This document shows positions 8,401 through 17,330 of a stretch of DNA of 64,000 nucleotides, piece by piece. The DNA comes from an uncultured Clostridia bacterium (lineage in GTDB: Bacteria; Bacillota; Clostridia; Christensenellales; CAG-917). The stretch spans positions 42,659 to 106,658 of the forward strand of contig CAKQUV010000004.1 of assembly GCA_934277615.1 (NCBI GenBank). The letters run 5' to 3'. The position numbers and the translations under genes are program-made. The notes beneath the pieces were generated by a model. The model was not told where the DNA came from. It ran no database searches and saw only the letters and a list, made by a program, of their open reading frames with translations. The stretch's first letter is position 1. Each line of letters begins with the position of its first letter.

Positions 8401-9176
8401 CTTGCCACCTCCCAAATCTTCTTTGCGCCAAGCGCCACGCCTTCCAAAACAAAGCTGAAAACAATTGCCACAAGCGTGTATGCAAGCAGGTACGCAATTT
8501 CGAAAGACGCATTTGCCACCTGTATTTTGCCACCCAAACTATCTTGCACGTTGGCAAGGATTTCCGCCGCCACGACCACTTTGAGAGTGAGCGAAAGCGT
8601 GGATTTACTCGTGTCGAAAAGGCACGGCATAACCAATGGAACGTATATGCCGCGCACTATGTCAAGGGGGCGAACTTTGTATACTTTTGCCATTTCCACA
8701 AGGTCTTTGTCAACGCCTGTTATCGCCGAGTAAAACGCCGAGTACATTATGGGAAAAGCAATCAAAAATCCCACGACTATCGCCATTGCGTTGCCGCTCA
8801 AAAATGCGTAAAGTATGAGTATCACCGCCACCGTCGGCGCGCTGCGCAATACTGAAACGATGGGCGACATAATTCTGTGGACAGGATTGAAAAGCCCGCC
8901 CAAAACCGCAAAAATCATCGCCAACACAAAGGATATGACAAAGCAAACGAGCGTGCGCAAAAGCGTCCAGCCCACGCTTGTCCAAAATCCTTTTTCGCCG
9001 CCAAGCACAAAGAATCTGGCAAGCACCGCGTCGGGCATAGGCAGCACCAGCGCATTGTCCTCCGCCTTTGCCGCAATCGCCCATACGGCGAGCATTATTC
9101 CGAGCGCGATAAGCGGATATACGACGTTACTCGCAATCCGCCACGCCTGTTTTTTGTCAATGGTTATCTTTTTCAT
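8397..9176 (-). CDS. ABC importer permease, SsuC/TauC/ThiX type
   Basis: A 259-residue integral membrane subunit with about six hydrophobic helices and the cytoplasmic EAA-like coupling segment around KVYKVRPLDIVRGIYVPLVMP. It belongs to the SsuC family (sulfonates, nitrate, thiamine pyrimidine precursors). Both ends overlap the neighbours by 4 bp (ATGA), so binding protein, permease and ATPase are translationally coupled. MKKITIDKK is the natural start. Confidence 0.92.
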   Translation of the reverse strand: MKKITIDKKQAWRIASNVVYPLIALGIMLAVWAIAAKAEDNALVLPMPDAVLARFFVLGGEKGFWTSVGWTLLRTLVCFVISFVLAMIFAVLGGLFNPVHRIMSPIVSVLRSAPTVAVILILYAFLSGNAMAIVVGFLIAFPIMYSAFYSAITGVDKDLVEMAKVYKVRPLDIVRGIYVPLVMPCLFDTSKSTLSLTLKVVVAAEILANVQDSLGGKIQVANASFEIAYLLAYTLVAIVFSFVLEGVALGAKKIWEVAR

Positions 9177-10189
9177 TCAGTCACGATTTCTATTCCGTTT
9201 TTTTGCATAACGTAACGGAAAATGAGTCCGGGAACACCCGTTTGACCTATACACGCAATCTTTTTACCGACGATATCGTCAAAGGTAATTTGACCGCCCT
9301 TTTCAGTGTTGCCGACCATATAAAGGCTTCCGTCAACCGCAATGCTCACAAGTTTGTAATCAGCGCCGTTGCTTATCAATTTTGCGCCCGCGTTGACAGG
9401 CATAATGACAACTTGGCTCTTCTTTGCCGCCATTTCGGATGCGATATTCGCGGGGTTGACAACCGCATATTCGACCTCGTGCGAGCCTATTTGCTTTTGA
9501 TTGCTTGCGAGGGTGAGCATAGCGAGCGCAGGCGTCCCCTCCGGCGCAGAAAATCTAATTTTGTCGTTTGTTTTTTCCGTTGTTGTGATGTCGAACAATT
9601 TTGATTTTTGTGCATTCCAGTCGATTGTGTTGCCTTTGTCATCGGACGGCATAACGTTTGCAAGGAAAGAAAGAATGTCATTCTTGCTTTGATCCGTCAA
9701 TTCCTCACCGTTGACCGCACAACGATCGATTGCGATTGCAGGGAAATTTGCGCTTTCATATACCTTTTTCGCTTCCGCAGTCACGTTTGCTTTATTTTGC
9801 GCAATCCAAACTTTGTTTGTGGCAAGTTCGTCAAACAGCGCATTCAAAAACTCCTCGTCACCGGCAAGTGATGACTGCACGAATATGCCGGCTTGCGGAT
9901 AGTTCGTTGCTCCGCTTGCGTCTTTATATTCGCTTTGCAAATTCATTTCGGCATTGAGCGAAAGTCTCTTTGTCTGCGCGCTTGCGGCGGGTTCGCCGAC
10001 AACCATAAAATCGACTTGTCCGGACGCCAAAAGCGTTGCCGCCGCCGTTCCGTCCGCGACATATCTGACCGTCACCTTTTTTGCCGATTCTTCGTGGTTA
10101 GAATTATCGTTGCACGCAACGAGCGAGACGCACGCAATCATTACGATTACGAGTATTGCCACGATTGCAATAAATTTGTTGTTTTTCAT
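9173..10189 (-). CDS. ABC importer substrate-binding lipoprotein (SsuA/NMT1/THI5-like) with swapped lobes: apparent circular permutation
   Basis: A 338-residue lipoprotein: signal peptide with lipobox SLVAC (Cys26). In this family the mature chain normally starts with the lobe carrying a strand-GTP/AP segment, then the ASEMAxGKxDxxxxPxN motif, then LYMVGN and GKxIxxxGQxGxPG, and only afterwards the second lobe with LxxGxVDxxxxxEP and PQAGIFV. Here the order is reversed: residues 38-205 are the second lobe (VTVRYVADGTAAATLLASGQ, GEPAASAQTK, NYPQAGIFVQSS) and residues 208-338 are the first (DKIRFSAPEGTPALAML, IASEMAAKK, VVIMPVNAGA, LYMVGN, ACIGQTGVPG). The chain ends exactly where the first lobe normally continues into the second. 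The stop overlaps the permease start (ATGA) and the start has GAGG, so the gene looks intact. Substrate unknown. Confidence 0.88.
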   Translation of the reverse strand: MKNNKFIAIVAILVIVMIACVSLVACNDNSNHEESAKKVTVRYVADGTAAATLLASGQVDFMVVGEPAASAQTKRLSLNAEMNLQSEYKDASGATNYPQAGIFVQSSLAGDEEFLNALFDELATNKVWIAQNKANVTAEAKKVYESANFPAIAIDRCAVNGEELTDQSKNDILSFLANVMPSDDKGNTIDWNAQKSKLFDITTTEKTNDKIRFSAPEGTPALAMLTLASNQKQIGSHEVEYAVVNPANIASEMAAKKSQVVIMPVNAGAKLISNGADYKLVSIAVDGSLYMVGNTEKGGQITFDDIVGKKIACIGQTGVPGLIFRYVMQKNGIEIVTE

Positions 10190-10300
10190 ATATACCTCTA
10201 AAATTTTATTTACTATTTATATTTTCCGTTCGGATATCTCAAAACGGTTTAGTTTCTATACGATTTTATAAGGTCGTATTCCCGCATTCTTGAAAACTCC

Positions 10301-10555
10301 TTATTCCTCGGACAATTCAAAAGACGTTATTGCGGATTTCACGCTCAAACTTTCAAATCTGCCGAGTTTGCCCGTAAGTGCGGAAATGCGCTCTTGCGAG
10401 CCTTCGACAATGAGTGCGATTGCGTTCGCTTCTTTTCTAGGAACGCCCATACGCCCCACTATAATATCTGCAAAATCGCTCAAAACTTTTTGCATTTCTA
10501 CGGCAACCGCCTTGTCGCCTTTGAGCACGATACCTACTACACCGATTTTTTTCAT
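10301..10555 (-). CDS. TM1266-type iron-only hydrogenase system regulator (ACT-like)
   Basis: An 84-residue NikR C-terminal/ACT-like domain without a DNA-binding part. Hallmarks: VGVVGIVLKG at the N terminus, DIIVGRMGVPRKE, ALIVEG and ALTGKLG...VKSAIT. Such proteins are annotated as putative regulators of the [FeFe]-hydrogenase system; mechanism unknown. GAGAGG precedes the ATG. It lies 112 bp upstream of the binding-protein gene on the same strand with no terminator between, so it may be the first gene of the importer operon. No hydrogenase or maturase gene is in this window. Confidence 0.85.
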   Translation of the reverse strand: MKKIGVVGIVLKGDKAVAVEMQKVLSDFADIIVGRMGVPRKEANAIALIVEGSQERISALTGKLGRFESLSVKSAITSFELSEE

Positions 10556-10600
10556 AGAATTAACCTCTCGTTTAGTTTGATTTGATATGGAATATTCCGC

Positions 10601-10640
10601 AATTATTAATTATTAATTTTTAATTATTAATTAAAAAATT
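10601..10640. repeat. AT-palindrome repeat, copy R1
   Basis: Tandem ATTAATTATTAATT units forming an imperfect palindrome. The same pattern occurs at 28693-28725, 29655-29681 and 43319-43351. R1 and R4 share GCAATTATTAATTATTAATT almost exactly. Confidence 0.7.
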
Positions 10641-10669
10641 GCGCCGTCGTGCAAAACGACGGCGCAATT
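10633..10669 (-). terminator. Terminator of the MacB/FtsX-lipoprotein operon
   Basis: A 14-bp perfect stem AATTGCGCCGTCGT / ACGACGGCGCAATT with T6 following on the minus strand. Confidence 0.85.
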
Positions 10670-10834
10670 ACCTTATAGTTATGCACCAAAATTATTATGT
10701 CGTCTTACACTCCGTATCGATTGCGCCCGATTTTCATTGTTTTGGTAGCACCGCCACTCCGATTAAAGACGCTTTCACATCGTTTCTGATTTCTTTTTTT
10801 ATTCTACAATACTATCTATATTTTGTCAATCGGC

Positions 10835-12613
10835 TCACATCATAAACAAGATTGTTGCGCCGAGCACTCTGCTCTTCGATAAAAGCGGAATGTACACGTT
10901 GGCTACATCCTCGTCGCTGATATCTTGTGTAAAAACGCTCATCTCGGCAAGCGTTTGAATTGCCGCTTTCATTTGAGATTGCTCAACAAAATAGTCCTCG
11001 ACAAACGCCTTGATATCCGCAGCGACGTTGTCTTTGAGCACCTTTGCCACTTTATCGTTGACGGCGTTGAGCCCGATTGTTACGTAATAGTCGTACCAAT
11101 CCGACGTATAGAGTTCATCAGTCGTGAAAGCGCGCCCGTTTTCTATGAAGTTTCCAAAGGAGCATCTGTCAAAAGCTCTGCAAAGTTGCGCTTGCGTTGC
11201 GTCGCCTCTCGTGTAGTTGTAATAAGTTTCCTTGAAGTTGTCAAATCCGCTGTCAAAGGAGAACACCAGCGCCACTTGCGTGCCGAGCGCGTCCATTGTC
11301 ATAACGTCGGAGTGCACCACTTCCCACATATCCGCGTCGCTATCGTCTTTTATGCTATCGTACAGCGATGAGAAATTGAACATCAAATCGAGCGTGAAAA
11401 GCGGCACTGCCTTTTGATATTCTCCTGTGTTTGCGGCGATAATTTCGTCCACTATATTCACAAGTTTTTGTTTGTCGTATCCGCCCTCGCCCGTGAGGTT
11501 GAGTATGGCTCTTGACACGAGAATGGATTGATTGATACGCTTGGTAGCCGTATTGAGTTCATTGCCGCTTTGCATGGCCGACAAAAAGTCCTTGATAAAA
11601 CCCTCGGATGAAAGCAAATTGTCGCTTGACGTTACGACGTCGCAAATTGTCGGGATGACGTCCACCACCATATATGCGTACTTTGCGTATTTGACGATTT
11701 GCGCATATATTGCCGAAGATACAATTTTTTTGTCGAATTTGTCAATCACGAGGTCGAGCGCTGCGTTGAGCGAATCCACTTCTTTTCTGCCGAGCGCGTT
11801 TTTGAGGTCTTGCACGTTGAGCAACAGCGTATCCACGAGCGTTGCGATTTCGCCGTCCGTGATTTCGCCAAGTGCGCCGCTGTCGTCAAAGAGTTTGCCG
11901 TACAAGTCGTCCGTGATTGCATTGACGGACATGTTATACGCAAACGACACAAGCCTTGAGAGCGCATTCTTTGCATTGTCAAAAGCGGTAAGCATCTCCG
12001 CCTTTTCCGCATCAGTAGTAACAAAATCGCTCTTTGCGACGCTGATTGAAAGTCTGTTTTTGACAACATTGTCAAGTGCCTTGCCGGAAATCGCGCTTTG
12101 ACGCATAGTCTGTTCGACGTCGATAAGGCGATTATAAATATCGCAAATGGTCTTGTATCCTTTGGACACCATCGCGCAAGTCAAATCGTAAACGATGGCA
12201 GACATGTCGTTTGGCGTAAATCCAACCTCTTTAAGAAGAGGAATAAGAAGTTCCGCATTCTTTTCAAAATCGCCGAGCAGCGTTTTGCCGTTTTGAGATG
12301 AAAGCGCGTTTGCAAGCGACTTGATTTTTGCCGTCTGCAAATCCGAATCGCTCACCACCGAGCAAATCATCCTCGTCCAACCGAGCGTAACGATATAATC
12401 GCCTGCGTCATCTCTTTCTTTGAGACTTGCCTCGTCAAGCGAATTTGTCCAACCGCTCGAAATGCCGCTCATAAACGCATTTTCCACGGACGCCACCGCG
12501 TCGGCGCGCTCCTTTGCGGGATCGGGCTTTTTGTTGTTGCACGCAAAAAGACACACGCAAAGCGTGAGGAGCAACGCAAGACATACGGATACGATTTTCA
12601 GTTTGTTTTTCAT
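10835..12613 (-). CDS. Large lipoprotein of unknown function, partner of the FtsX-type ABC exporter
   Basis: A 592-residue predicted lipoprotein: charged N terminus, hydrophobic stretch and lipobox CLFAC (Cys25). The rest is mostly helical in appearance, with many Ala/Ser/Asp and no motif I recognise. The ATG at 12613 comes two bases after the stop of the permease gene; the frame stays open upstream, but that extension reads the end of the permease out of frame and is rejected. Sharing an operon with a MacB-like ATPase and an FtsX-like permease suggests it works on the outer face of the membrane with that complex, as an extracytoplasmic partner or cargo. Confidence 0.8.
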   Translation of the reverse strand: MKNKLKIVSVCLALLLTLCVCLFACNNKKPDPAKERADAVASVENAFMSGISSGWTNSLDEASLKERDDAGDYIVTLGWTRMICSVVSDSDLQTAKIKSLANALSSQNGKTLLGDFEKNAELLIPLLKEVGFTPNDMSAIVYDLTCAMVSKGYKTICDIYNRLIDVEQTMRQSAISGKALDNVVKNRLSISVAKSDFVTTDAEKAEMLTAFDNAKNALSRLVSFAYNMSVNAITDDLYGKLFDDSGALGEITDGEIATLVDTLLLNVQDLKNALGRKEVDSLNAALDLVIDKFDKKIVSSAIYAQIVKYAKYAYMVVDVIPTICDVVTSSDNLLSSEGFIKDFLSAMQSGNELNTATKRINQSILVSRAILNLTGEGGYDKQKLVNIVDEIIAANTGEYQKAVPLFTLDLMFNFSSLYDSIKDDSDADMWEVVHSDVMTMDALGTQVALVFSFDSGFDNFKETYYNYTRGDATQAQLCRAFDRCSFGNFIENGRAFTTDELYTSDWYDYYVTIGLNAVNDKVAKVLKDNVAADIKAFVEDYFVEQSQMKAAIQTLAEMSVFTQDISDEDVANVYIPLLSKSRVLGATILFMM

Positions 12614-12615
12614 AA

Positions 12616-15042
12616 TCAACCCTTTTTGACAGTATAACCTTTTTTGAAACCGAGCACAAGCGGTATAAGCGCATATCCCGCGCCCATAGCGATGCCCACG
12701 ACGGCAACCACCCACGCCTGATACATAAACTCAAAGTACATTCCGAACAAGCGGAGCGCATGGATAAGACAAGAGGCAAGCAGCACCGACATTGCGAACG
12801 AAGCGCAGAACGCCACAAGCGCAATGATTGCGTGTTCCAGAATCTCCGTCTTGAGCAACGTGTTTTTTGACATACCTGCGTTTAACATCGCAACCCTCGA
12901 TTGCTTTGACGCGCCTCTGCCGATAAGCGCAGTCGCCACGGTTACGGCAAATATAAACAGCGCAACCACCACGGCAAGCGTGCCGATGAGGTCAAACACG
13001 GCGTTCATACTCTCCATATCCCACTTGTACGCGTCGAGGGCGGATATTACGTAATAGTTGTTGACGGCATATTTCGAGCGCAACGCGTCCACGCACTTTT
13101 GCACGTTTCCGTCGGACGCCACAAGCATGGTATCCACCTTTTTGCCGAACACGTCGTCCATTGTCTTTGCGGATACGACAAGGTAGTTTCCGCTGAACAA
13201 TTCGTGTTTCAAAATACCGCCGACAATCACTTGTCCGCTCGCTTTGCCAATAGTCGTTTCAAGCACGTCGCCTTCTTTGATGCCGTACAACTTTTGAAGT
13301 GCTATATCGACAAAAACATATGGTTTATCTTCCGAAATGCGTGAATAAACCACGTTTTTTGGCGTAATGAACTCAAAATCAACCATATCGAGAATATCCT
13401 CGGAGCCGAGAATATTCATGGTTTTTTCTTTGCCTCGGACAATAATTTCGCCTTGTCCCCAAACCATTTTTGTGGCGTTTTTCACGCCGTCGGTTTGTTT
13501 GAATTTGTCAACGTCGACGCTCTCTCGGACGTTGGTTACAAACGCCATATCTTTGAACTGATTGACGTACGTCGTAAACACGCTTGTCGTAACCGACCAC
13601 GCCATAAACAAGGTCATTGCGATTGTCATACCCGTCGTCAAAAGCGTGGACGAGCGCATAAAACGCTTTTCTCTCGTCATATCGAGGCTCGCCACTTTCA
13701 TGGACGGAGCACTTGATTTTCCGCATGCTTTTGCGCACGCTTTCATAAGCGGCGAAGCGCTTGAAGCAAGCGCAAACATTGCAAGCACAAGGCTTACGAT
13801 GCCCATTGCGCCCGTTGCGCTTCCAACGGTAAACTCTATAATCACGCTCACGACCGTGAGCAAAACAAGGCTAATCGGGAGCGCAAATTGCCACTTTGAC
13901 GTTGGCTTGATATCCAATTGATTGTCGCGTATCGTTCCTTTAAACGCCCTCAACACAGGAGCGAGCGAGGCAAGTATCGCCGTGAAAAATCCCACGATTC
14001 CCGAAGCGAACAGATATAGCACTGAAATGTTGAAAACCGTCGCGCTCGTGAGAGTGAACTTGAGAATTGCCACAAACATACCCACCGCAAGAGCAGAGCC
14101 TATAAGCGTGCCGAGCATGGACAGTATTACGCTTTCTATAAGAAATATTCCCACAAGTTGGCGTTTGGTTGCGCCGACTATTTTGAGTTTTGCGATGAGC
14201 GAAACCTTTTCGCCCTCGCTCATAACAAACAAAATCACGATAATCGCAATGCCGAGCAAAAACACCGCGCCGCCTGCAAGCACCACTGGCGCCGTCAGAC
14301 TTTGCGTCTGCTCGTTGACGTATGCGGCGTCTTTCGCCTCTTTGACAAGCAGGTCCTTGTACTCGTCCATGGCGCGGATTTTCCGTATAACGCTCTCTAT
14401 ATCCGCTCCTTCTTTGACCGTGAGATATATCTCGTTGCAAAGATTGACGGTAACCGAACTTGTAATTAGTTTTGAAAAATTGCCGGACGTGCCGATAATC
14501 TGATAGGGTGCGTCGCTCAAGAAATACCCTTCTTGCTTTGCGATTGCTCCGACGTAACAAGTGGTTTGTCTTTGCCCGAGGGATAGTTTGAACATATCCC
14601 CGACTTTGAGCCCGAAATGCTTTGCGCACGCCTCGGATATAACCACGTTGTCGTCGTTGCGCCCCTCTTTGAGAGATGCTATTTCGCCGCTTGCAATGCT
14701 TATCGTCTGCAACGTTTCTATTTGATTTGCCTCAAAACCTCGCACCATAACGTACTCGTCGCCGCACGTTGCGTACAGTTTGAGCGTTGCAACAACGTCT
14801 TTTGCCTCTTGCAGGTTTTTGAGAGGCTCGGCTTTGGTTATGCGGTCGCTGCTGCTGTCCGTTGATATGACGATATCTGCGCTTCCCACCGCCGACGTTT
14901 CCGTCGCATAGATATAATCGTACACCGCGCCTTTAAAAGAAATCATACAAAAAGTCATTGCGACAACCACCGCGATTGCAAGTATCGTGGCAATAGAGCG
15001 CAACGGCTTTGATAGTATGTTTCTAAACGCGAGTTTGGTCAT
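12616..15042 (-). CDS. FtsX/MacB-family ABC transporter permease
   Basis: An 808-residue membrane protein in two halves, each with FtsX-type helices flanking a large extracytoplasmic domain. One helix follows the N-terminal MTKLAFRNILSKPLRSIAT; three helices lie near residues 255-360 and more near 390-440; the second half repeats the design from about 455 (SLDMTREKRFMRSSTLL) to the C-terminal three-helix bundle. This is the layout of Firmicutes LolE/BceB-like permeases that export or mechanically act on lipids, peptides or lipoproteins rather than import. TAATATG separates it by one base from the ATPase stop, and the lipoprotein gene follows after two bases. Confidence 0.9.
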   Translation of the reverse strand: MTKLAFRNILSKPLRSIATILAIAVVVAMTFCMISFKGAVYDYIYATETSAVGSADIVISTDSSSDRITKAEPLKNLQEAKDVVATLKLYATCGDEYVMVRGFEANQIETLQTISIASGEIASLKEGRNDDNVVISEACAKHFGLKVGDMFKLSLGQRQTTCYVGAIAKQEGYFLSDAPYQIIGTSGNFSKLITSSVTVNLCNEIYLTVKEGADIESVIRKIRAMDEYKDLLVKEAKDAAYVNEQTQSLTAPVVLAGGAVFLLGIAIIVILFVMSEGEKVSLIAKLKIVGATKRQLVGIFLIESVILSMLGTLIGSALAVGMFVAILKFTLTSATVFNISVLYLFASGIVGFFTAILASLAPVLRAFKGTIRDNQLDIKPTSKWQFALPISLVLLTVVSVIIEFTVGSATGAMGIVSLVLAMFALASSASPLMKACAKACGKSSAPSMKVASLDMTREKRFMRSSTLLTTGMTIAMTLFMAWSVTTSVFTTYVNQFKDMAFVTNVRESVDVDKFKQTDGVKNATKMVWGQGEIIVRGKEKTMNILGSEDILDMVDFEFITPKNVVYSRISEDKPYVFVDIALQKLYGIKEGDVLETTIGKASGQVIVGGILKHELFSGNYLVVSAKTMDDVFGKKVDTMLVASDGNVQKCVDALRSKYAVNNYYVISALDAYKWDMESMNAVFDLIGTLAVVVALFIFAVTVATALIGRGASKQSRVAMLNAGMSKNTLLKTEILEHAIIALVAFCASFAMSVLLASCLIHALRLFGMYFEFMYQAWVVAVVGIAMGAGYALIPLVLGFKKGYTVKKG

Positions 15043-15043
15043 A

Positions 15044-15718
15044 TTAGGCGAGCAATCCGTCCTCCATCTTCACAATGCGCGAGGCATAGGACGCATGCGC
15101 TTGCGAGTGGGTAACCATAACCAGCGCAACGCCGCGATTTTTGTTGATATCCTTCAAAAGTTCCATAACAAGCCTGCCGCGCTCTTTGTCGAGGCTGCCC
15201 GTCGGTTCGTCGAGAAATATGACTTTGGGATTGGTGATAAGCGCGCGCGCAATCGCGACACGTTGTTGTTCGCCGCCCGACAACTGTCTGGGATACGCCT
15301 TTTGCCTGTCGGCGATTTCAAGATATTGCAAAATCTCCTGCGCACGCTCTTTGTACTCGCTCTCCTTCTTTTTGTCGAGCACAAGAGGAAGAGTTACGTT
15401 TTCATACACCGTGAGATTCGGCACAAGATTGTCAAATTGGTACACAAAGGAAAAATCGCTCCTGCGCATTTTTGCAAGCTGCTCGTCGGATATCGCGGAT
15501 AGGTCGTTACCCAAAAGTTCAACTTTGCCTTCCGTCGCCTTGTCGATGCCGGCAAGGATATAAAGGAGCGTTGATTTACCGCTGCCCGACTCGCCCACGA
15601 TTGCCACAAATTCGCCCTCATCCAAGCAAAAATCGACGCCTTTCAAAACCTGCGTTTCGACCTCGCCGGTAGTGAACGTCTTTTTGATGTTTTCCGCTTT
15701 CAATACGTTGTGCGCCAT
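15044..15718 (-). CDS. MacB/LolD-type ABC transporter ATPase
   Basis: A 224-residue ATPase with Walker A GESGSGKST, signature QLSGGEQQRVAIARAL, Walker B VIFLDEPTGSLD and H-loop MVTHSQ. The phrase DEPTGSLD and its length are typical of the MacB/LolD/FtsE group. The start MAHNVLKAE has GGAGGAAG; the open frame extends 35 codons further but lacks any support. It is the promoter-proximal gene of the three-gene exporter operon. Confidence 0.95.
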   Translation of the reverse strand: MAHNVLKAENIKKTFTTGEVETQVLKGVDFCLDEGEFVAIVGESGSGKSTLLYILAGIDKATEGKVELLGNDLSAISDEQLAKMRRSDFSFVYQFDNLVPNLTVYENVTLPLVLDKKKESEYKERAQEILQYLEIADRQKAYPRQLSGGEQQRVAIARALITNPKVIFLDEPTGSLDKERGRLVMELLKDINKNRGVALVMVTHSQAHASYASRIVKMEDGLLA

Positions 15719-15749
15719 ATCTTCCTCCGCGCGTAATAATACACTAATT

Positions 15750-15778
15750 ATTATACCACAGCATATTTGATAAAACAA
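15750..15778 (-). promoter_or_regulatory. Promoter of the exporter operon
   Basis: TTGTTT (15773-15778), 17-bp spacer, TATAAT (15750-15755) on the minus strand. Confidence 0.7.
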
Positions 15779-15910
15779 CATTAAAATAAGCGGCTTTAAG
15801 CGGCTTGTTTTTGAGCGTAACAACCACGATACAAAACAAAATTTTGCCTGCGTTTTCCCGCAAAAACTGTCCGAAACTTTTTGAAAAACTGTTTCTATAC
15901 TTCCGAAAAG

Positions 15911-15926
15911 ATGCTATACTTTACTT
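15911..15926 (+). promoter_or_regulatory. Extended -10 promoter directly abutting queH
   Basis: TGCTATACT (TGn plus TATACT at 15915-15920) ends exactly 6 nt before the queH ATG at 15927. No Shine-Dalgarno exists, so transcription would start at or next to the initiation codon. A convincing -35 is missing, as is common for extended -10 promoters. Confidence 0.5.
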
Positions 15927-16529
15927 ATGAAAAAGTATCGCCAAGGCACAGTGGAATATGAAATAAACGAAGTGGCGCACGACAAAAAACCGCGCCTTCT
16001 TTTGCATGCCTGTTGCGGACCTTGCGCAAGCAGCGTGCTTGAATATCTGGCGCCGCACTTTGATATAACGGTGTATTACTACAACCCAAATATTTTGCCA
16101 AAAGAAGAGTTTATCAAGCGCGAATCGGCACTTAAAGACGTGATTTCGCATTATGACGACGTAAAGCTCATAGTGCCCGATCAATCGCAAGATGAGTATA
16201 TATCCTTTGTAAAGGGACACAAGGACGACCTCGAAGGCGGCGCAAGATGTACGCTTTGCTTCAATCTCCGCCTTGAAAACACTGCAAAATTTATGCTGAA
16301 TCATAGCGGCGAATTTGACTTTTTTACCACCACCCTCACCGTAAGTCCGCACAAGAATGCGCCGCTTATCAACGAGATAGGAACGTCCGTTGCGCAAAAA
16401 CTCGGAGTGAATTATCTTTGCTCCGACTTCAAAAAACGCGACGGGTATTTGCGCTCTATACAACTTTGCAAGGAATGGGGCATATATCGCCAAACCTATT
16501 GTGGTTGCGTAAAAGAATTGTTGACCTAA
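15927..16529 (+). CDS. queH: Epoxyqueuosine reductase QueH
   Basis: Reduces epoxyqueuosine in tRNA to queuosine, the last step of Q modification, using an iron-sulfur centre; it is the cobalamin-independent alternative to QueG. The 200-residue product has all family marks: the HACCGPC motif (residues 27-33), the CTLCFNLRLENTA segment, and CSDFKKRDGY...YRQTYCGC near the C terminus, which supply the clustered cysteines. It is monocistronic on the plus strand between divergent and convergent minus-strand genes. The ATG lacks a Shine-Dalgarno and lies 6 nt after a TATACT box, hinting at leaderless translation. Confidence 0.95.
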   Translation: MKKYRQGTVEYEINEVAHDKKPRLLLHACCGPCASSVLEYLAPHFDITVYYYNPNILPKEEFIKRESALKDVISHYDDVKLIVPDQSQDEYISFVKGHKDDLEGGARCTLCFNLRLENTAKFMLNHSGEFDFFTTTLTVSPHKNAPLINEIGTSVAQKLGVNYLCSDFKKRDGYLRSIQLCKEWGIYRQTYCGCVKELLT

Positions 16530-16647
16530 CAACTGCGTATCCGACTCTCTTTCGCCAAATCATTTACGGATAAATTCGGTTTGTTTATATCGCATTGTTT
16601 CTTTGTCATCACAATATTTCTTTTGCGAATTTATATGATATGAACGT

Positions 16648-16679
16648 AAAAAGCGTTGCAAATTGCAACGCTTTTTTTG
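16648..16679. terminator. Bidirectional terminator between queH and the anti-sigma gene
   Basis: AAAAAGCGTTGC and GCAACGCTTTTT form a perfect stem with A-rich left and T7 right flanks, so it can stop both convergent transcripts. Confidence 0.85.
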
Positions 16680-16789
16680 ATAGTTTTATGTTTTTTTACA
16701 TCGATGCGGTCGTTGTTTTTTGGCATTTTCGCATGTGTTTTTTGTTCGAAAAACTCCTATTTTTATGCGGTTTTTGCAAAAAATTTATG

Positions 16790-17329
16790 TCAGGTCGAGG
16801 ATATTTCTTCAAGGGTTACAAGCCCGGTTTTTGCGTTTACTCTCACGTCGATTTCATATACAAGACCGTATTGAATCTCGATTTCGTACGTATATACCGA
16901 GTGGCGCAAATCGGAAGAATAATCTATCTCCCTCTTGCACTCCGTTACGATAGGAACGCCGTTTGTTCCGTACGTGTTGGCGACAAATTGAAGAGCTATT
17001 TGCTTTGCCTCCTCTTCCGTTACGCGGCAGTTTTTGTTTGCCACGCCGAACGCCGTTCCAAACACCGACGCAAGCACAATCGCGGCGATAAGCACAATAC
17101 AAGCGGCGGTTATCGCAAGTGCTCGCAGAGCGTTTTTCTTGGCGAATCTCTTTTGCGCCTTTTTGACGGTTTCCCTGTCGCACTCCTTTTCTATTGGGAG
17201 AGAGGATTGGTATGCGTCGATAATCTTTGTCATTTTTTGCGCTTTGTCAAGCTCTTGCTCCACAAAAGCCTTTTCTTCGTCGGTTGCCGTTCCTTCGACG
17301 TATTTTTTGTAAACGCTTTCAAAATCCAT
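16790..17329 (-). CDS. Probable membrane anti-sigma factor with a PepSY-like extracytoplasmic domain
   Basis: A 179-residue protein that starts one base after the ECF sigma stop. Residues 1-65 are a cytoplasmic helical region of the kind that binds sigma factors (MDFESVYKKYVEGTATDEEK), residues about 70-95 one transmembrane helix, and the rest a small external domain beginning RVTEEEAKQIALQFV and ending KTGLVTLEEI, which resembles one PepSY unit. Since the first gene of the operon encodes a multi-PepSY lipoprotein, the same fold occurs on both the secreted and the sensing protein. The sequestration role is inferred from position and architecture. Confidence 0.75.
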   Translation of the reverse strand: MDFESVYKKYVEGTATDEEKAFVEQELDKAQKMTKIIDAYQSSLPIEKECDRETVKKAQKRFAKKNALRALAITAACIVLIAAIVLASVFGTAFGVANKNCRVTEEEAKQIALQFVANTYGTNGVPIVTECKREIDYSSDLRHSVYTYEIEIQYGLVYEIDVRVNAKTGLVTLEEISST

Positions 17330-17330
17330 A

